This document shows, piece by piece, positions 33,995-42,554 of a stretch of 64,000 nt of DNA. The DNA is from an uncultured Granulosicoccus sp. (GTDB lineage Bacteria > Pseudomonadota > Gammaproteobacteria > Granulosicoccales > Granulosicoccaceae). How positions within the stretch are numbered: the stretch's first letter is position 1; each line of letters begins with the position of its first letter. The position numbers and the translations under genes were made by a program. Below the pieces are notes generated by a model. That model was not told where the DNA came from. It did not search any database and saw only the letters and a program-made list of their open reading frames with translations. The stretch is from contig CANMQI010000004.1 in the NCBI GenBank assembly GCA_947499955.1, positions 405,318 through 469,317 of the forward strand, in the 5' to 3' direction.

Positions 33995-35503
33995 TCAGTC
34001 GTCCAGTTCGTCCATCAATCGCAGCAACACCGCGTTGGTCCAGCCGAATCCATCCTGCACCTCGTACTCGCCGCCGCCGGCCAATACGCCCGGCTGCTCC
34101 ACGTTGTATTTCTCCACCAGTGCCCCCGTGGACTGATAGATCTTCAGGTTGTTGTCTATCCAGCGTCGGGCTCCGGCTTGCGCTTCCGACTTGAAGCCAT
34201 AGAGGCTCAGGCCGCGATACACGATCCATTGCAGCGGCGCCCAGCCATTGGGTGAGTCCCATTGCTGGCCGGTGTCGACAAGCGTTGTCACCCAACCACC
34301 GGTCTTCAGGTAGTGTGTATGGATCTGCGCAGCCACCGCTGCCGCCTGTTCAGGCGTTGCCAGCTCGAAGAACAACGGGTATGCCCCGGCGAGTGACAAG
34401 CTGGGTTTGCAGCTTAGCTCTGGCAGCAGCAGGTCGGCAAAGAAGCCTGCTTCCGTGTCAAAGAACAGGGTCTGGATGGCCTGTTTTCGCGCAGCTGCTC
34501 GTTTTTCGTGGAAGCGCTGCTGAGCACCGTCGCCAGTGTGCTGATAGGCAATTGCCAATACCGTTTCCAGCTTGTACATCAGGCAGTTCAGATCCACAGG
34601 AACCACCTCGGTGGTCTGTATGGTGTTCATGCTCCTGCCATCGGCGAACCAGCGTGAGCTGTAGTCCCAGCCTGACTCTGCACCAGCACGAATGTCTCGG
34701 TAAACCTGCGCAGCTTCCCGCGCGGACTCGGCTGCAAGCTCCGTGTCCTCGACATGACTTTCCTGGCGCGGTGAACAGGCATCATCCCAGTAGCGATTCA
34801 GATAGCTGTTCCCTGCCAGAACCACCCGTCGTGATGCCGGACGGTTCTCGTTCAGCGTATCGGCATCGCTCATCCAGAAATCGTACTCACGCTGCAGCTG
34901 TGGCAGATATCGTCGGTAGACGCCCAGATCATCGGTGGTCTGTGCCAGCAGCTCCACCATCAGGGCAAAGAATGGCGGTTGCGAGCGCGTACAGTAGTAG
35001 CTGCGGTTGCCATTGGGAATGAACCCGATCTGATCGATCAGCCAGGCGAAGTTGGTCACCATGTTGTCTATCATGTCGACTCGGCCTGAGTCGGCCAGCC
35101 CCAGCATGGTGAAGTAGCTGTCCCAGTAGTAGATTTCCCGAAAGCGTCCGCCGGGCACGATATACGGTCTGGGTAGTGCCAGCAAGGAGCTGTGAGGCTG
35201 CACGTCATCCTGCGCCCGGGTCAGCACATCCCAGAGCTGCTCGATATGCTCGCGCACCGGTTTGCGGTTCTCGGAATGCAGACGCTTGTCATCGCCCTGA
35301 GGTAGCGTGAAATGCGATTCCACGAACTGACGCAGGTCGAATTTCGGTAAGCGCCGTTGCTTCAGGAAGTCAGCGTCAATGTCTGCGGGTTCGCCTCTGG
35401 GCACGGCATCGACAAAGGTCTTGGAGTCGCCCAGTAGCTGGCTGTCCTGCACCGCTTGAAACAACTGCGGATACAGTTCGTCGGGGGTGTGGATTCGACT
35501 CAT
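33995..35503 (-). CDS. treF: Alpha,alpha-trehalase (GH37), cytoplasmic type
   Basis: This enzyme hydrolyses trehalose to two glucose molecules. Both GH37 signatures are present: PGGRFREIYYWDSY at residues 117-130 and QWDSPNGWAP near residue 420. The 502-residue protein starts without a signal peptide, which points to the cytoplasmic TreF form rather than periplasmic TreA. It is a single leftward gene, separated from the upstream AtoE gene by a strong hairpin. A role in turnover of the osmolyte trehalose is likely in a salt-exposed bacterium. Confidence 0.92.
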   Translation of the reverse strand: MSRIHTPDELYPQLFQAVQDSQLLGDSKTFVDAVPRGEPADIDADFLKQRRLPKFDLRQFVESHFTLPQGDDKRLHSENRKPVREHIEQLWDVLTRAQDDVQPHSSLLALPRPYIVPGGRFREIYYWDSYFTMLGLADSGRVDMIDNMVTNFAWLIDQIGFIPNGNRSYYCTRSQPPFFALMVELLAQTTDDLGVYRRYLPQLQREYDFWMSDADTLNENRPASRRVVLAGNSYLNRYWDDACSPRQESHVEDTELAAESAREAAQVYRDIRAGAESGWDYSSRWFADGRSMNTIQTTEVVPVDLNCLMYKLETVLAIAYQHTGDGAQQRFHEKRAAARKQAIQTLFFDTEAGFFADLLLPELSCKPSLSLAGAYPLFFELATPEQAAAVAAQIHTHYLKTGGWVTTLVDTGQQWDSPNGWAPLQWIVYRGLSLYGFKSEAQAGARRWIDNNLKIYQSTGALVEKYNVEQPGVLAGGGEYEVQDGFGWTNAVLLRLMDELDD

Positions 35504-35558
35504 CTATGCACTCGCTGGCCGCTCATTGCCAGCGCGCTGGCAGCGACCTCTGGTTGGT

Positions 35559-35590
35559 TGATTGGCCCACCAGGTTCTGTGGGCCAATCA
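35559..35590. terminator. Strong hairpin between atoE and trehalase genes
   Basis: A 12-bp perfect stem TGATTGGCCCAC / GTGGGCCAATCA has an 8-base loop, after the AtoE stop in the leftward direction. No T-run follows on either strand, so it may be a Rho-assisted terminator or an RNA-stabilising element. A separate 16-bp palindrome TGCCAGCGCGCTGGCA lies at 35527-35542, close to the trehalase start. Confidence 0.5.
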
Positions 35591-35617
35591 GAATGATGCA
35601 CTTGCGTATCGGGGACT

Positions 35618-36946
35618 CTACAGCACCAGCATGGCCAGGCCCACCACAGCGCCAGTCCAGAGCAAGGCCACGACGCAGTAGCCCATGATGTCGCGGATAC
35701 CCAGGCCGGCGATGGCCAGCAGCGGCAAGGCCCAGAAAGGTTGAATCATGTTGGTCCAGGCATCACCCCAGGCCACGGCCATTGTCGCCTTGCTCAACGG
35801 TACGCCGAGCGCTTCAGCGGCAGGCAGAACGATAGGCGCCTGCACGGCCCATTGGCCACCACCGGAAGGCACGAAGAAATTCACGATACCGGCACTGAGA
35901 AACGTCAGCAACGGAAAAGTGGTGGGTGTCGATATGTCCACGAACCACAGAGAGATGGACGCTGCAAGGCCCGACCCGACCATCATGCCCATGATGCCGG
36001 CATACATCGGGAATTGCAGCACGATGCCCCCTGTCGTCTTGATCGCCTCGTTCAGTGCACGCAGATAGTTGGCAGGTGTCCAGTGCAGCAGAATGCCGGC
36101 AAACAGAAACAGGAAATTCACACTGTTCAAACCCAGTGTGCCGCCGTTTGCGAAGTAATTGAACAGGTAGCCGCCACCCATGAGGCCGAGCAGCACGGGC
36201 ACCACAGGGCTGTGTTCGATCTTTTCGGCCGGGGTCATGTCCGCTCGAAGCTTGACCTTGGCCTCTTCAGGCTCCTTCAGCTTCTCTGGGTCCACTTCGA
36301 GGATCTCATCGTTCTTCGGGATCATCATCCGGTTCAGCACAGGCAGTGTCACGAACAGGATCAGCGTCACCAGCAGCACCTGCCAGCTGAAAATCGTCTC
36401 GGACACAGGAATCGCCTGTCCACCGGTCAGCTGAGACAGAGCGTCATCGCCGGGTGAAGCTACCTTCAGAGGGATCGAGGCTGACAGACCGGCATGCCAG
36501 ACCAGAAAGCCTGTGTATGCCGATGCAACCAGCAACGGGTAGTGAATGCCACGGATGCGAGTGGCCAGTTCCTTGGCCATCAGCGCGCCAACGATCAGAC
36601 CAAAGCCCCAGTTGATCCAGCATGCCGCCAGCGCTACCACGGTGACCAGAACAACGGCCTGGCCAGGGTTCTTTGCAAGGCCCGCAATGGCCGCAAGACC
36701 CTTGCGCACGGGTTTGCTCATGGCCAGGACATACCCTGTCACGAGGATCAGCACCATCTGCATGGCGAAGGCGAGCAGGCTCCAGAATCCATCGCCCCAG
36801 TAGCCGACCATTTCCACCGGGCTTTTATCCTGGCCGAATATGCCACCGACGAAGACGATGAATGTGATGAAGGCTGCGAAGAGAAAGGCATCCGGTAGCC
36901 ATCGGCGTACTATTTTCGTGAAGAAGCTGGCTAACGCTTGAATCAT
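35618..36946 (-). CDS. atoE: Short-chain fatty acid permease (AtoE/TIGR00366 family)
   Basis: This 442-residue membrane protein has about 11 predicted segments. WINWGFGLIVGALMAKELA, WHAGLSASIPLKVASPGD (shown in part) and the C-terminal VPSGGGQWAVQAP match the AtoE family that imports acetoacetate and butyrate-type acids. It lies downstream of the fused CoA-transferase gene at 37070-38998 in the same direction, reproducing the ato logic of uptake plus CoA activation. Confidence 0.9.
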   Translation of the reverse strand: MIQALASFFTKIVRRWLPDAFLFAAFITFIVFVGGIFGQDKSPVEMVGYWGDGFWSLLAFAMQMVLILVTGYVLAMSKPVRKGLAAIAGLAKNPGQAVVLVTVVALAACWINWGFGLIVGALMAKELATRIRGIHYPLLVASAYTGFLVWHAGLSASIPLKVASPGDDALSQLTGGQAIPVSETIFSWQVLLVTLILFVTLPVLNRMMIPKNDEILEVDPEKLKEPEEAKVKLRADMTPAEKIEHSPVVPVLLGLMGGGYLFNYFANGGTLGLNSVNFLFLFAGILLHWTPANYLRALNEAIKTTGGIVLQFPMYAGIMGMMVGSGLAASISLWFVDISTPTTFPLLTFLSAGIVNFFVPSGGGQWAVQAPIVLPAAEALGVPLSKATMAVAWGDAWTNMIQPFWALPLLAIAGLGIRDIMGYCVVALLWTGAVVGLAMLVL

Positions 36947-37069
36947 CAGACTGTCTCGTTATGAATGTGGGTTGAGTCTGCCAACAGGCAGCCGGTAGGG
37001 GGCAGAGGGTATGACCTGCTCTGCCGGACCCGCAATGATCTCACGAGTCGCCCCCTGCTTGCATTGTAT

Positions 37070-38998
37070 TTACAGTCCGTCGCGCAGGGCTGCCTCGGCA
37101 GCGCGCTCGCTGTCAAAGATGGTGACCCGGCGGCGACGCTCCAGAGTCTGGCCCAGTTTGCGACGCAGGAAGGCCGATGTCGAATAGCGTGTCACCTGTT
37201 TGTAGAGGCGCTCCTCAAGCTCATCCACCATGTCCGACCAGGCGTGGGTCAGGTTGTCATCGATCTGTGTCTGATCGTAGTTGACCACCACATCGACCTT
37301 GCGTCCCAGAGGCGCCAGTACGGTCTCGACGCGAGACTTGATCTCGTCCATGTCGGCTGCGGTGCGGATATTCATCTTGGCCAGATTGATGAAGAGGATG
37401 TCGCGATCCACATCGAACTGGATGCGTTGCGCCATGCCCAGAGTCAGCAGATCATCACGCAACCCCATGGGGGCATCCAGGAAGATGCGCGGGTCCATCT
37501 GGGCGACATCGCCGATGTGCGGCGTGAATCCCATATGCGCCAGAATGTCACGCTCGATGTCGATACCGGGCGCCACTTCTATCAGGCTGATACCTTCACG
37601 ACCCAGACGCATGACGCAGCGCTCGGTCACGTACAGGACAGGCTGGCCCAGGCGCTGGGCGCGCTTGCCAGAGAAGGTGATCTGCTCGACCGCCGTGTCG
37701 AACTTGCGAGCACGACCGTCAGAGGCAATGTGCAGAGCTCCATCGACCACGCGGACATCCAGTCCACTGGCCGTGAACGAGCCGGTGAACACCAGATGAC
37801 GGGCATTCTGGCTGATGTTGATGAAGCCTCCCGCACCGGCCAGCCTGGGGCCGAAACGTGAGACATTCACATTACCGGTCGCATCAACCTCAGCCATGCC
37901 CAGACAGGCCATGTCCAGACCACCTCCGTCATAGAAGTCGAACTGGCTGCCCTGCGCGATGATGGCCTCGGTGTTCACGGCGGCACCAAAATCCAGCCCC
38001 GATGCGGGCTGTCCTCCGATGACGCCCGGCTCCGCCGTCAACGTGAGGTGGTGCAACAGACCTTCTTCAGCGGCAACCCCGGACACGCCCTCCGGCATAC
38101 CGATACCCAGATTGACCACCCCGCCGACCGGTAGCTCGAAGGCGGCGCGGCGTGCGATGACCTTACGCAGATCCAGTGGTGCGGGAACCGTCTTGCCTTC
38201 GGGTTCCTTGTAGCGACCGGTGTAGTAACGGTTGTACTGCGTTGCGTAGGTTTGTGGATGCAACTCCGGGGGTGCTAGAACCACCGCGTCTACTAGCATG
38301 CCGGGAATGACGACATCACGAGCGGGAAGGCTGCCCTTCGCCGCTATCTGATCGACCTGAACGATGACTACCCCGCCTGAATTGCGGGCGGCCATGGCCT
38401 GGGCCAGATTGTCGAGAATCAGAGCTTCACGTTCCATCGTGATGTTGCCATGCTCATCGGCTGTTGATCCACGCAGCAGTGCGACATGGATCGGCATGGC
38501 ATGGTAGAACAGGCGTTCAACACCGCCGATGCTGATCAGTTCGACCAGATCCGGGGATGTCTTGCCGCTCACGCGGCCGCCATCCTGTCGCGGATCGACA
38601 AAGGTCTCGAGACCGACGTGGCTGATGGTGCCGGGCTTGCCGGCGGCAATGTCGCGATAGAGATGCGAGATCACGCCCTGAGGGAAGTTGTAACCTTCGA
38701 TCTCTCCATTGACGGCCCGTGCAGCCAGCTTGGGGATCAGGCCCCAGTGTCCGCCGATGACGCGACTGACAAGCCCGGGTGCTGCCAGTCGGTTCAGACC
38801 TCGTTCCTTGCCATCGCCCTGCCCGGCCGCAAACAACAGTGTCAGATCGCGTGGGTGCGATTCATCCTCGTAGCGATCGGCCAGAGCCTTGAGCAATGCA
38901 TCGGGAACACCGGCCCCCACGAAACCCGAAGTGGTGACCGTATCGCCCGAATGAATCAGCGCCGCGGCATCGCCAGGCGAGACAACTTTGTTCAGCAT
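37070..38998 (-). CDS. Family I acyl-CoA:acetate/3-ketoacid CoA-transferase, alpha-beta fused
   Basis: This 642-residue single-chain CoA-transferase fuses the alpha domain (residues about 1-275; SGFVGAGVPDALL, GGHWGLIP) and the beta domain (from about 295; NLGIGMPEGV). The catalytic glutamate that forms the glutamyl-CoA thioester is in GAAVNTEAIIAQG. It exceeds the YdiF-type length (about 530) by a C-terminal region of about 110 residues rich in charged helices, as in longer family members. Flanking GntP and AtoE permeases point to acetoacetate, 3-hydroxybutyrate or short fatty acids as substrates. Three 11-bp tandem repeats lie just upstream of the ATG. Confidence 0.9.
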   Translation of the reverse strand: MLNKVVSPGDAAALIHSGDTVTTSGFVGAGVPDALLKALADRYEDESHPRDLTLLFAAGQGDGKERGLNRLAAPGLVSRVIGGHWGLIPKLAARAVNGEIEGYNFPQGVISHLYRDIAAGKPGTISHVGLETFVDPRQDGGRVSGKTSPDLVELISIGGVERLFYHAMPIHVALLRGSTADEHGNITMEREALILDNLAQAMAARNSGGVVIVQVDQIAAKGSLPARDVVIPGMLVDAVVLAPPELHPQTYATQYNRYYTGRYKEPEGKTVPAPLDLRKVIARRAAFELPVGGVVNLGIGMPEGVSGVAAEEGLLHHLTLTAEPGVIGGQPASGLDFGAAVNTEAIIAQGSQFDFYDGGGLDMACLGMAEVDATGNVNVSRFGPRLAGAGGFINISQNARHLVFTGSFTASGLDVRVVDGALHIASDGRARKFDTAVEQITFSGKRAQRLGQPVLYVTERCVMRLGREGISLIEVAPGIDIERDILAHMGFTPHIGDVAQMDPRIFLDAPMGLRDDLLTLGMAQRIQFDVDRDILFINLAKMNIRTAADMDEIKSRVETVLAPLGRKVDVVVNYDQTQIDDNLTHAWSDMVDELEERLYKQVTRYSTSAFLRRKLGQTLERRRRVTIFDSERAAEAALRDGL

Positions 38999-39015
38999 GG
39001 CCCTTCTCTCGATTG

Positions 39016-39048
39016 TGTTCTACACGTGTATTACACCTGTATTACACC
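39016..39048. repeat. Three tandem 11-bp repeats upstream of the CoA-transferase gene
   Basis: Plus-strand copies are TGTTCTACACG (39016-39026, 8 of 11), TGTATTACACC (39027-39037) and TGTATTACACC (39038-39048). Centres are 11 bp apart, so they face the same side of the helix, as expected for cooperative binding. They start 18 bases upstream of the CoA-transferase start codon and overlap the 3' end of the GntP gene. The inner palindrome GTGTATTACAC (39026-39036) recurs at 41743-41753 upstream of the phasin gene. Confidence 0.65.
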
Positions 39049-40424
39049 ATCGAGCCAAGCACTATCACAGTAACCGTTGCCACGACCGGGATCGCAACCG
39101 CGCAGACGAAGATGTCTGCATAGCTCTGCTTGTGTGTCAAACCGCAGATGCCCAACAGCGTGATGACCGCGCCGTTGTGAGGCAAGGCATCAAAGCCGCC
39201 GGAGGACAGTGCCGTGACGCGATGCATCAATCCCATGCTGATGCCCTGCGCATTGCCCAGATCGGCAAACTGTTCGCCCAGAGCGCTCAACGCGATGGAC
39301 ATACCACCCGAGGCCGACCCGGTAATACCGGCCAGCACGTTGACGGCAACAGCCAGAGACGCCAGCGGATTGTCGGGGAATAGATCAAGCACCACGTCCC
39401 GCACGATCAGAAACGCCGGAAGAGCCGCAATGACAGCACCATAGCCTACCTCGGATGCGGTGTTGAAGATAGGCAGCAAGGATCCCATCGTGCCCTGATT
39501 GATACTGTCCTTGACGTTCTCGAAGCGTTTCCAGTTGGTGACAATGACCAGCAGAATCGAACTCACCAGGGCGACGATGATGGCCCAGATACCCGAAACC
39601 GATTTCAGTGAGGTCGCACCGTATTTGTCTTCCGCCAGATAGCTTGCGTCCATGTTGGGAAAGACCAGGTAGGTGAAGGCCGCATTCAGCGCGATTACCA
39701 GAACCACAGGGGCGATGGCCAGCGCAAATCCCGGCAATTGCACATCCTCCGGCAATGCCGCATCGGCCGCCATGGCCTTGTGAGTGCCATAACCTTCGTT
39801 ACGAGACATTGCCGCAGCTGAGCGCTTGTTCAGCCACAGGATTCCGCCGAACAACATGATCAGCCCGGCCAGTGTACCGAGCACTGGCGCAGCAAAGGCG
39901 TTGGTACCGAAGTACGGCATGGGAATGGCATTCTGGATGGCGGGGGTTCCCGGCAGTGCCGTCATGGTGAAGGTGAACGAGCCGAGTGCAATGGCTGCAG
40001 GCAGCAATCGCTTGGGGACGTCGGCCTGACGGAATAGCGCATTGGCGATCGGATAGATGGCAAAGGCTACAACAAACAGAGACACGCCGCCGAAGGTCAG
40101 AACGCCGCAGGCAAGCACGACCGCTGTTATGGCGCGGTGGGCGCCCACGCCTTCGACAATTCGCTCGGCGATGACACGAGCAGAACCACTGTCGGCCATG
40201 ACCTTGCCAAAGATGGCGCCGAGCAGAAACAGCGGGAAATACAGGATGACATAGCCACCCAGTGCCTTCATGAAGACCTGCGTGTAGGTTGCAAGGACAG
40301 GCAGGTCGCCACTCATGAGTACCGCAAGCAACGCCAGTATCGGCGCCAGTATGAGTACGTTGATTCCCCTGTAGGCAAGGTACATCAACAACCCCAGCGA
40401 CAAGAATATTCCGATCAACCCCAT
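39042..40424 (-). CDS. GntP-family permease
   Basis: This 460-residue, roughly 12-segment importer belongs to the gluconate permease family. Landmarks are FLLGAIFGKVMADSG, LPGTPAIQNAIPMPYFGT (split here as LPGTPAIQNA) and the C-terminal SSGGFDALPHNGAVITLL. Members encoded beside 3-ketoacid CoA-transferases commonly take up 3-hydroxybutyrate or other hydroxy/keto acids rather than gluconate. Its stop codon lies within the 11-bp repeats before the CoA-transferase start. GntP, CoA-transferase and AtoE genes probably form one leftward unit. Confidence 0.88.
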   Translation of the reverse strand: MGLIGIFLSLGLLMYLAYRGINVLILAPILALLAVLMSGDLPVLATYTQVFMKALGGYVILYFPLFLLGAIFGKVMADSGSARVIAERIVEGVGAHRAITAVVLACGVLTFGGVSLFVVAFAIYPIANALFRQADVPKRLLPAAIALGSFTFTMTALPGTPAIQNAIPMPYFGTNAFAAPVLGTLAGLIMLFGGILWLNKRSAAAMSRNEGYGTHKAMAADAALPEDVQLPGFALAIAPVVLVIALNAAFTYLVFPNMDASYLAEDKYGATSLKSVSGIWAIIVALVSSILLVIVTNWKRFENVKDSINQGTMGSLLPIFNTASEVGYGAVIAALPAFLIVRDVVLDLFPDNPLASLAVAVNVLAGITGSASGGMSIALSALGEQFADLGNAQGISMGLMHRVTALSSGGFDALPHNGAVITLLGICGLTHKQSYADIFVCAVAIPVVATVTVIVLGSMV

Positions 40425-40611
40425 TGCACTTTCCCTGTTTTACCGCAAATTTCGCGGATTATTGCACGATGTGGCCAGGTGTAGAGGCCTGCATTGTAGT
40501 AAGTACCGGCCAAGCTGTCGTTCTACAGATGACACGCTCCATCGCGCCCTCCTCCAGACGACATGGGTCTCTCCTGACGTTGTCTGGATCGCGCTGGGTA
40601 CGGGTTGGTGT

Positions 40612-41487
40612 TCAGGTCGTTTTCGGTATCACCGGGAGTGGTGGTATGGCGAGAACATCGATGGGTGAAGACTGCAGGACCTGCTCGGTAACACTGCCCA
40701 TGATCATTCGCGCGATGACATTCTTGCCTTACGTTGACACCACGATCAGATCCGATGTCAAGTCGCTTGCTGTGGCCAGTATTTCATGGGCGACGGAGGC
40801 CTCCACGGGACGCACGATCTGTTCGGGCCGCTTGCCAGCGATCGTGGACACCTGCTTGGCCAGATCGCGCTGGGCATCAAGGCGCAGATCATGCAGATAA
40901 GCGTCCTGGCTTTACCTTGACATGGTGTCGGCCATTGCCAGCCGCAGCGCAGGTGCATCGAAGACGTGTACGATCGCCATGCTGTTGTTCATGCCGGCCT
41001 GAAACTTTTCGAATCGTTTCAGCGCCGCTTGCGCATTGTTCGACAGGTCTGTGGTCAGCAAGGTCTGTTTGTAAGGTCCGGCAGGCAAACCGTTCACCAT
41101 GAGTACCGGACACTGCACGGCTCGAATCGTGCGCTCCGCTGTCGTACCGACGAAGGCATCCCGGAGTATCTGCCTGCGATGCGGACCGAGTATCAACAGA
41201 TCGGGGCTGATATTGCTCACGGCTCTGGCAATACCATCAAAGGGGTCGGCCTGCATCACAGATGTGTCGCAGGACACACCATCGACCTCCCTGAGAGTCA
41301 AAGCCAGTTCATCGAGAAGCGCCCGGGCATCGTTCGCGTCGCGATCGACAATACGTCGAGGTCGGTCGTCATCGACGACATGAAGCAGATGAATGCAGGC
41401 TCCACTTTCTCGGCCAAGCAGCACCGCGCGACGCAAAGCCCGGTCCGAGCGTTCCGAAAAATCAGTAGCCAGCAGTATTGTCTGCAT
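40612..41487 (-). pseudogene. Tandem-domain universal stress protein gene with two in-frame TAA codons
   Basis: The intact reading frame begins at ATG 41487 and encodes a first Usp domain (residues 1 to about 140, with the nucleotide-binding motif LGPHRRQILRDAFVGTTAER). A second domain starting LLTTDLSNN follows. Codon 192 (40912-40914) is TAA, but the same frame continues with clear Usp sequence (HDLRLDAQRDLAKQV, ASVAHEILATASDL, IVVST). A second TAA at codon 253 (40729-40731) is followed by GKNVIARMIMGSVTEQVL and a normal TGA end at 40612. Without the stops the protein would be 291 residues, normal for a two-domain Usp. No frameshift is needed. The first domain may still be made as a 191-residue product. 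TAA is a normal stop elsewhere in this window, so code reassignment is excluded. Confidence 0.85.
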
Positions 41488-41742
41488 GAGGTCACTCGTC
41501 TCGCATCATCTGGAGGTCCATTCAAGCACGATCATGCATTTTGCGGCTTGAGGAAAATCAATAAAGAGAATGCGGCAGTGCCTACGAGCGACGATTTTCA
41601 GCTCACCGCCGGGTCCAGGCAGACAACCGGCGTGCTTCAGAGGTCTGACTGACGTGGCCTGGGTCCTTTCTCAAGGGTTGCAATGCAGTGAACATGAGAG
41701 TTGCGGTGCAATATATATATGCATCATATGGCCCATGGCGAT

Positions 41743-41753
41743 GTGTATTACAC
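41743..41753. promoter_or_regulatory. GTGTATTACAC palindrome upstream of the phasin promoter
   Basis: This exact copy of the 11-bp palindrome at 39026-39036 has symmetry extending one base further each side here (TGTGTATTACACA). It lies about 30 bases upstream of the predicted -35. It could be a site for a regulator shared by the ketoacid CoA-transferase module and PHA storage genes. Confidence 0.5.
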
Positions 41754-41784
41754 ATATTCATCAGAGATGTGAATTTCTAAATTA

Positions 41785-41813
41785 TTGATAATTATGGATA
41801 AAAAAAATATTTT
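41785..41813 (+). promoter_or_regulatory. Predicted sigma-70 promoter of the phasin gene
   Basis: TTGATA (-35) and TATTTT (-10) are separated by 17 bases in a strongly AT-rich stretch, consistent with a highly expressed granule protein. Predicted only. Confidence 0.4.
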
Positions 41814-41924
41814 CGTATCAGGCGTGAACCAGTTCCAAAACATGTTGCAATGCAAAATGATCGTCACTATAGTTGCCCCCAACAAGATGAATAATCGTCT
41901 TTTTCCTCAAACCGGAGATACACC

Positions 41925-42332
41925 ATGAATGACGTTGTCAACAACATGAATGACCAGTTCAAGCAAATGATGGATGTGCAGACACGCGCACTCGAGCCAA
42001 TGCGGGTTTTCGCAGGCCTCACTGCAGATGTAGTCGAGCAGATTGCTCGCAAGAACTACGCAGTCATGGGTGATGTGCTGGAATTCTCTACCAAGCAGGT
42101 CCAACTGCCATTGTCCAGCGAAAACCTGGCTGACGTGTCTTCAGCGCAAGTGGCTCAAACCAACGCCTTCGTCGAGTTGATGAAAAGCCGTGTCAATGAA
42201 TACGCCGAAATGACTCAACAGTTTTCCGGCAAGATTCAAGATGCTTCCCAGAGCGTTACAGCGTCTTTGTCAGAAGCCACTGCTGCTACGACACCAAAGG
42301 CAAAGGCAAAAGCGAAGCCGTCCAAAGCATGA
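41925..42332 (+). CDS. phaP: Phasin family protein (PHA granule-associated)
   Basis: This 135-residue, largely helical amphipathic protein coats polyhydroxyalkanoate granules. The N-terminal NNMNDQFKQMMDVQTRALEP (within residues 6-25) and the central heptad-like helices fit the phasin_2 family. The C-terminus ends in a Lys/Ala/Pro-rich tail (KAKAKAKPSKA), also common in phasins. GGAGAT precedes the ATG. The PHA synthase follows 222 bases on, and a hairpin between them allows the phasin to be made in excess. Confidence 0.9.
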   Translation: MNDVVNNMNDQFKQMMDVQTRALEPMRVFAGLTADVVEQIARKNYAVMGDVLEFSTKQVQLPLSSENLADVSSAQVAQTNAFVELMKSRVNEYAEMTQQFSGKIQDASQSVTASLSEATAATTPKAKAKAKPSKA

Positions 42333-42371
42333 TCGATTGGCGGAGCAGCCAGGCCGGCAGATTGCTGATGC

Positions 42372-42410
42372 CCTGACTGCTTCGTTGTTGAGGTTCACGG
42401 AGCAGTCAGG
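42372..42410 (+). terminator. Hairpin after the phasin gene
   Basis: The 10-bp perfect arms CCTGACTGCT and AGCAGTCAGG enclose a 19-base loop, 40 bases after the phasin stop. No T-run follows. It probably acts as a partial terminator or message stabiliser, giving more phasin than synthase. Confidence 0.5.
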
Positions 42411-42554
42411 TCGGCAAGTGCTGCTATTCTGACGGCTCCGTTTTCACGACCGAAGACAAGACAGCAAGGACTGCTGCGAAGGTAGTCAGAACCTTCTTCG
42501 CAACAGGGCTGTCCAAATCTTGAAAAGCCAGGTTTTTGCGGGGCAGCACTGGCA

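Larger units (their letters stand above)
41488..41924. other. AT-rich regulatory region between usp pseudogene and phasin
   Basis: This 437-base gap has no supported gene. It contains an alternating AT tract near 41711-41720, the palindrome GTGTATTACAC at 41743-41753, and a likely phasin promoter at 41785-41813 followed by a leader of about 110 bases. Confidence 0.55.

Noticed and set aside
40612-41487. Recoding of TAA as a sense codon to explain the interrupted usp gene
   Set aside because: TAA ends other genes in this window normally (for example the MBL gene at 6109 and the GntP gene at 39042), so a changed code is excluded; nonsense mutation or sequencing error is simpler.
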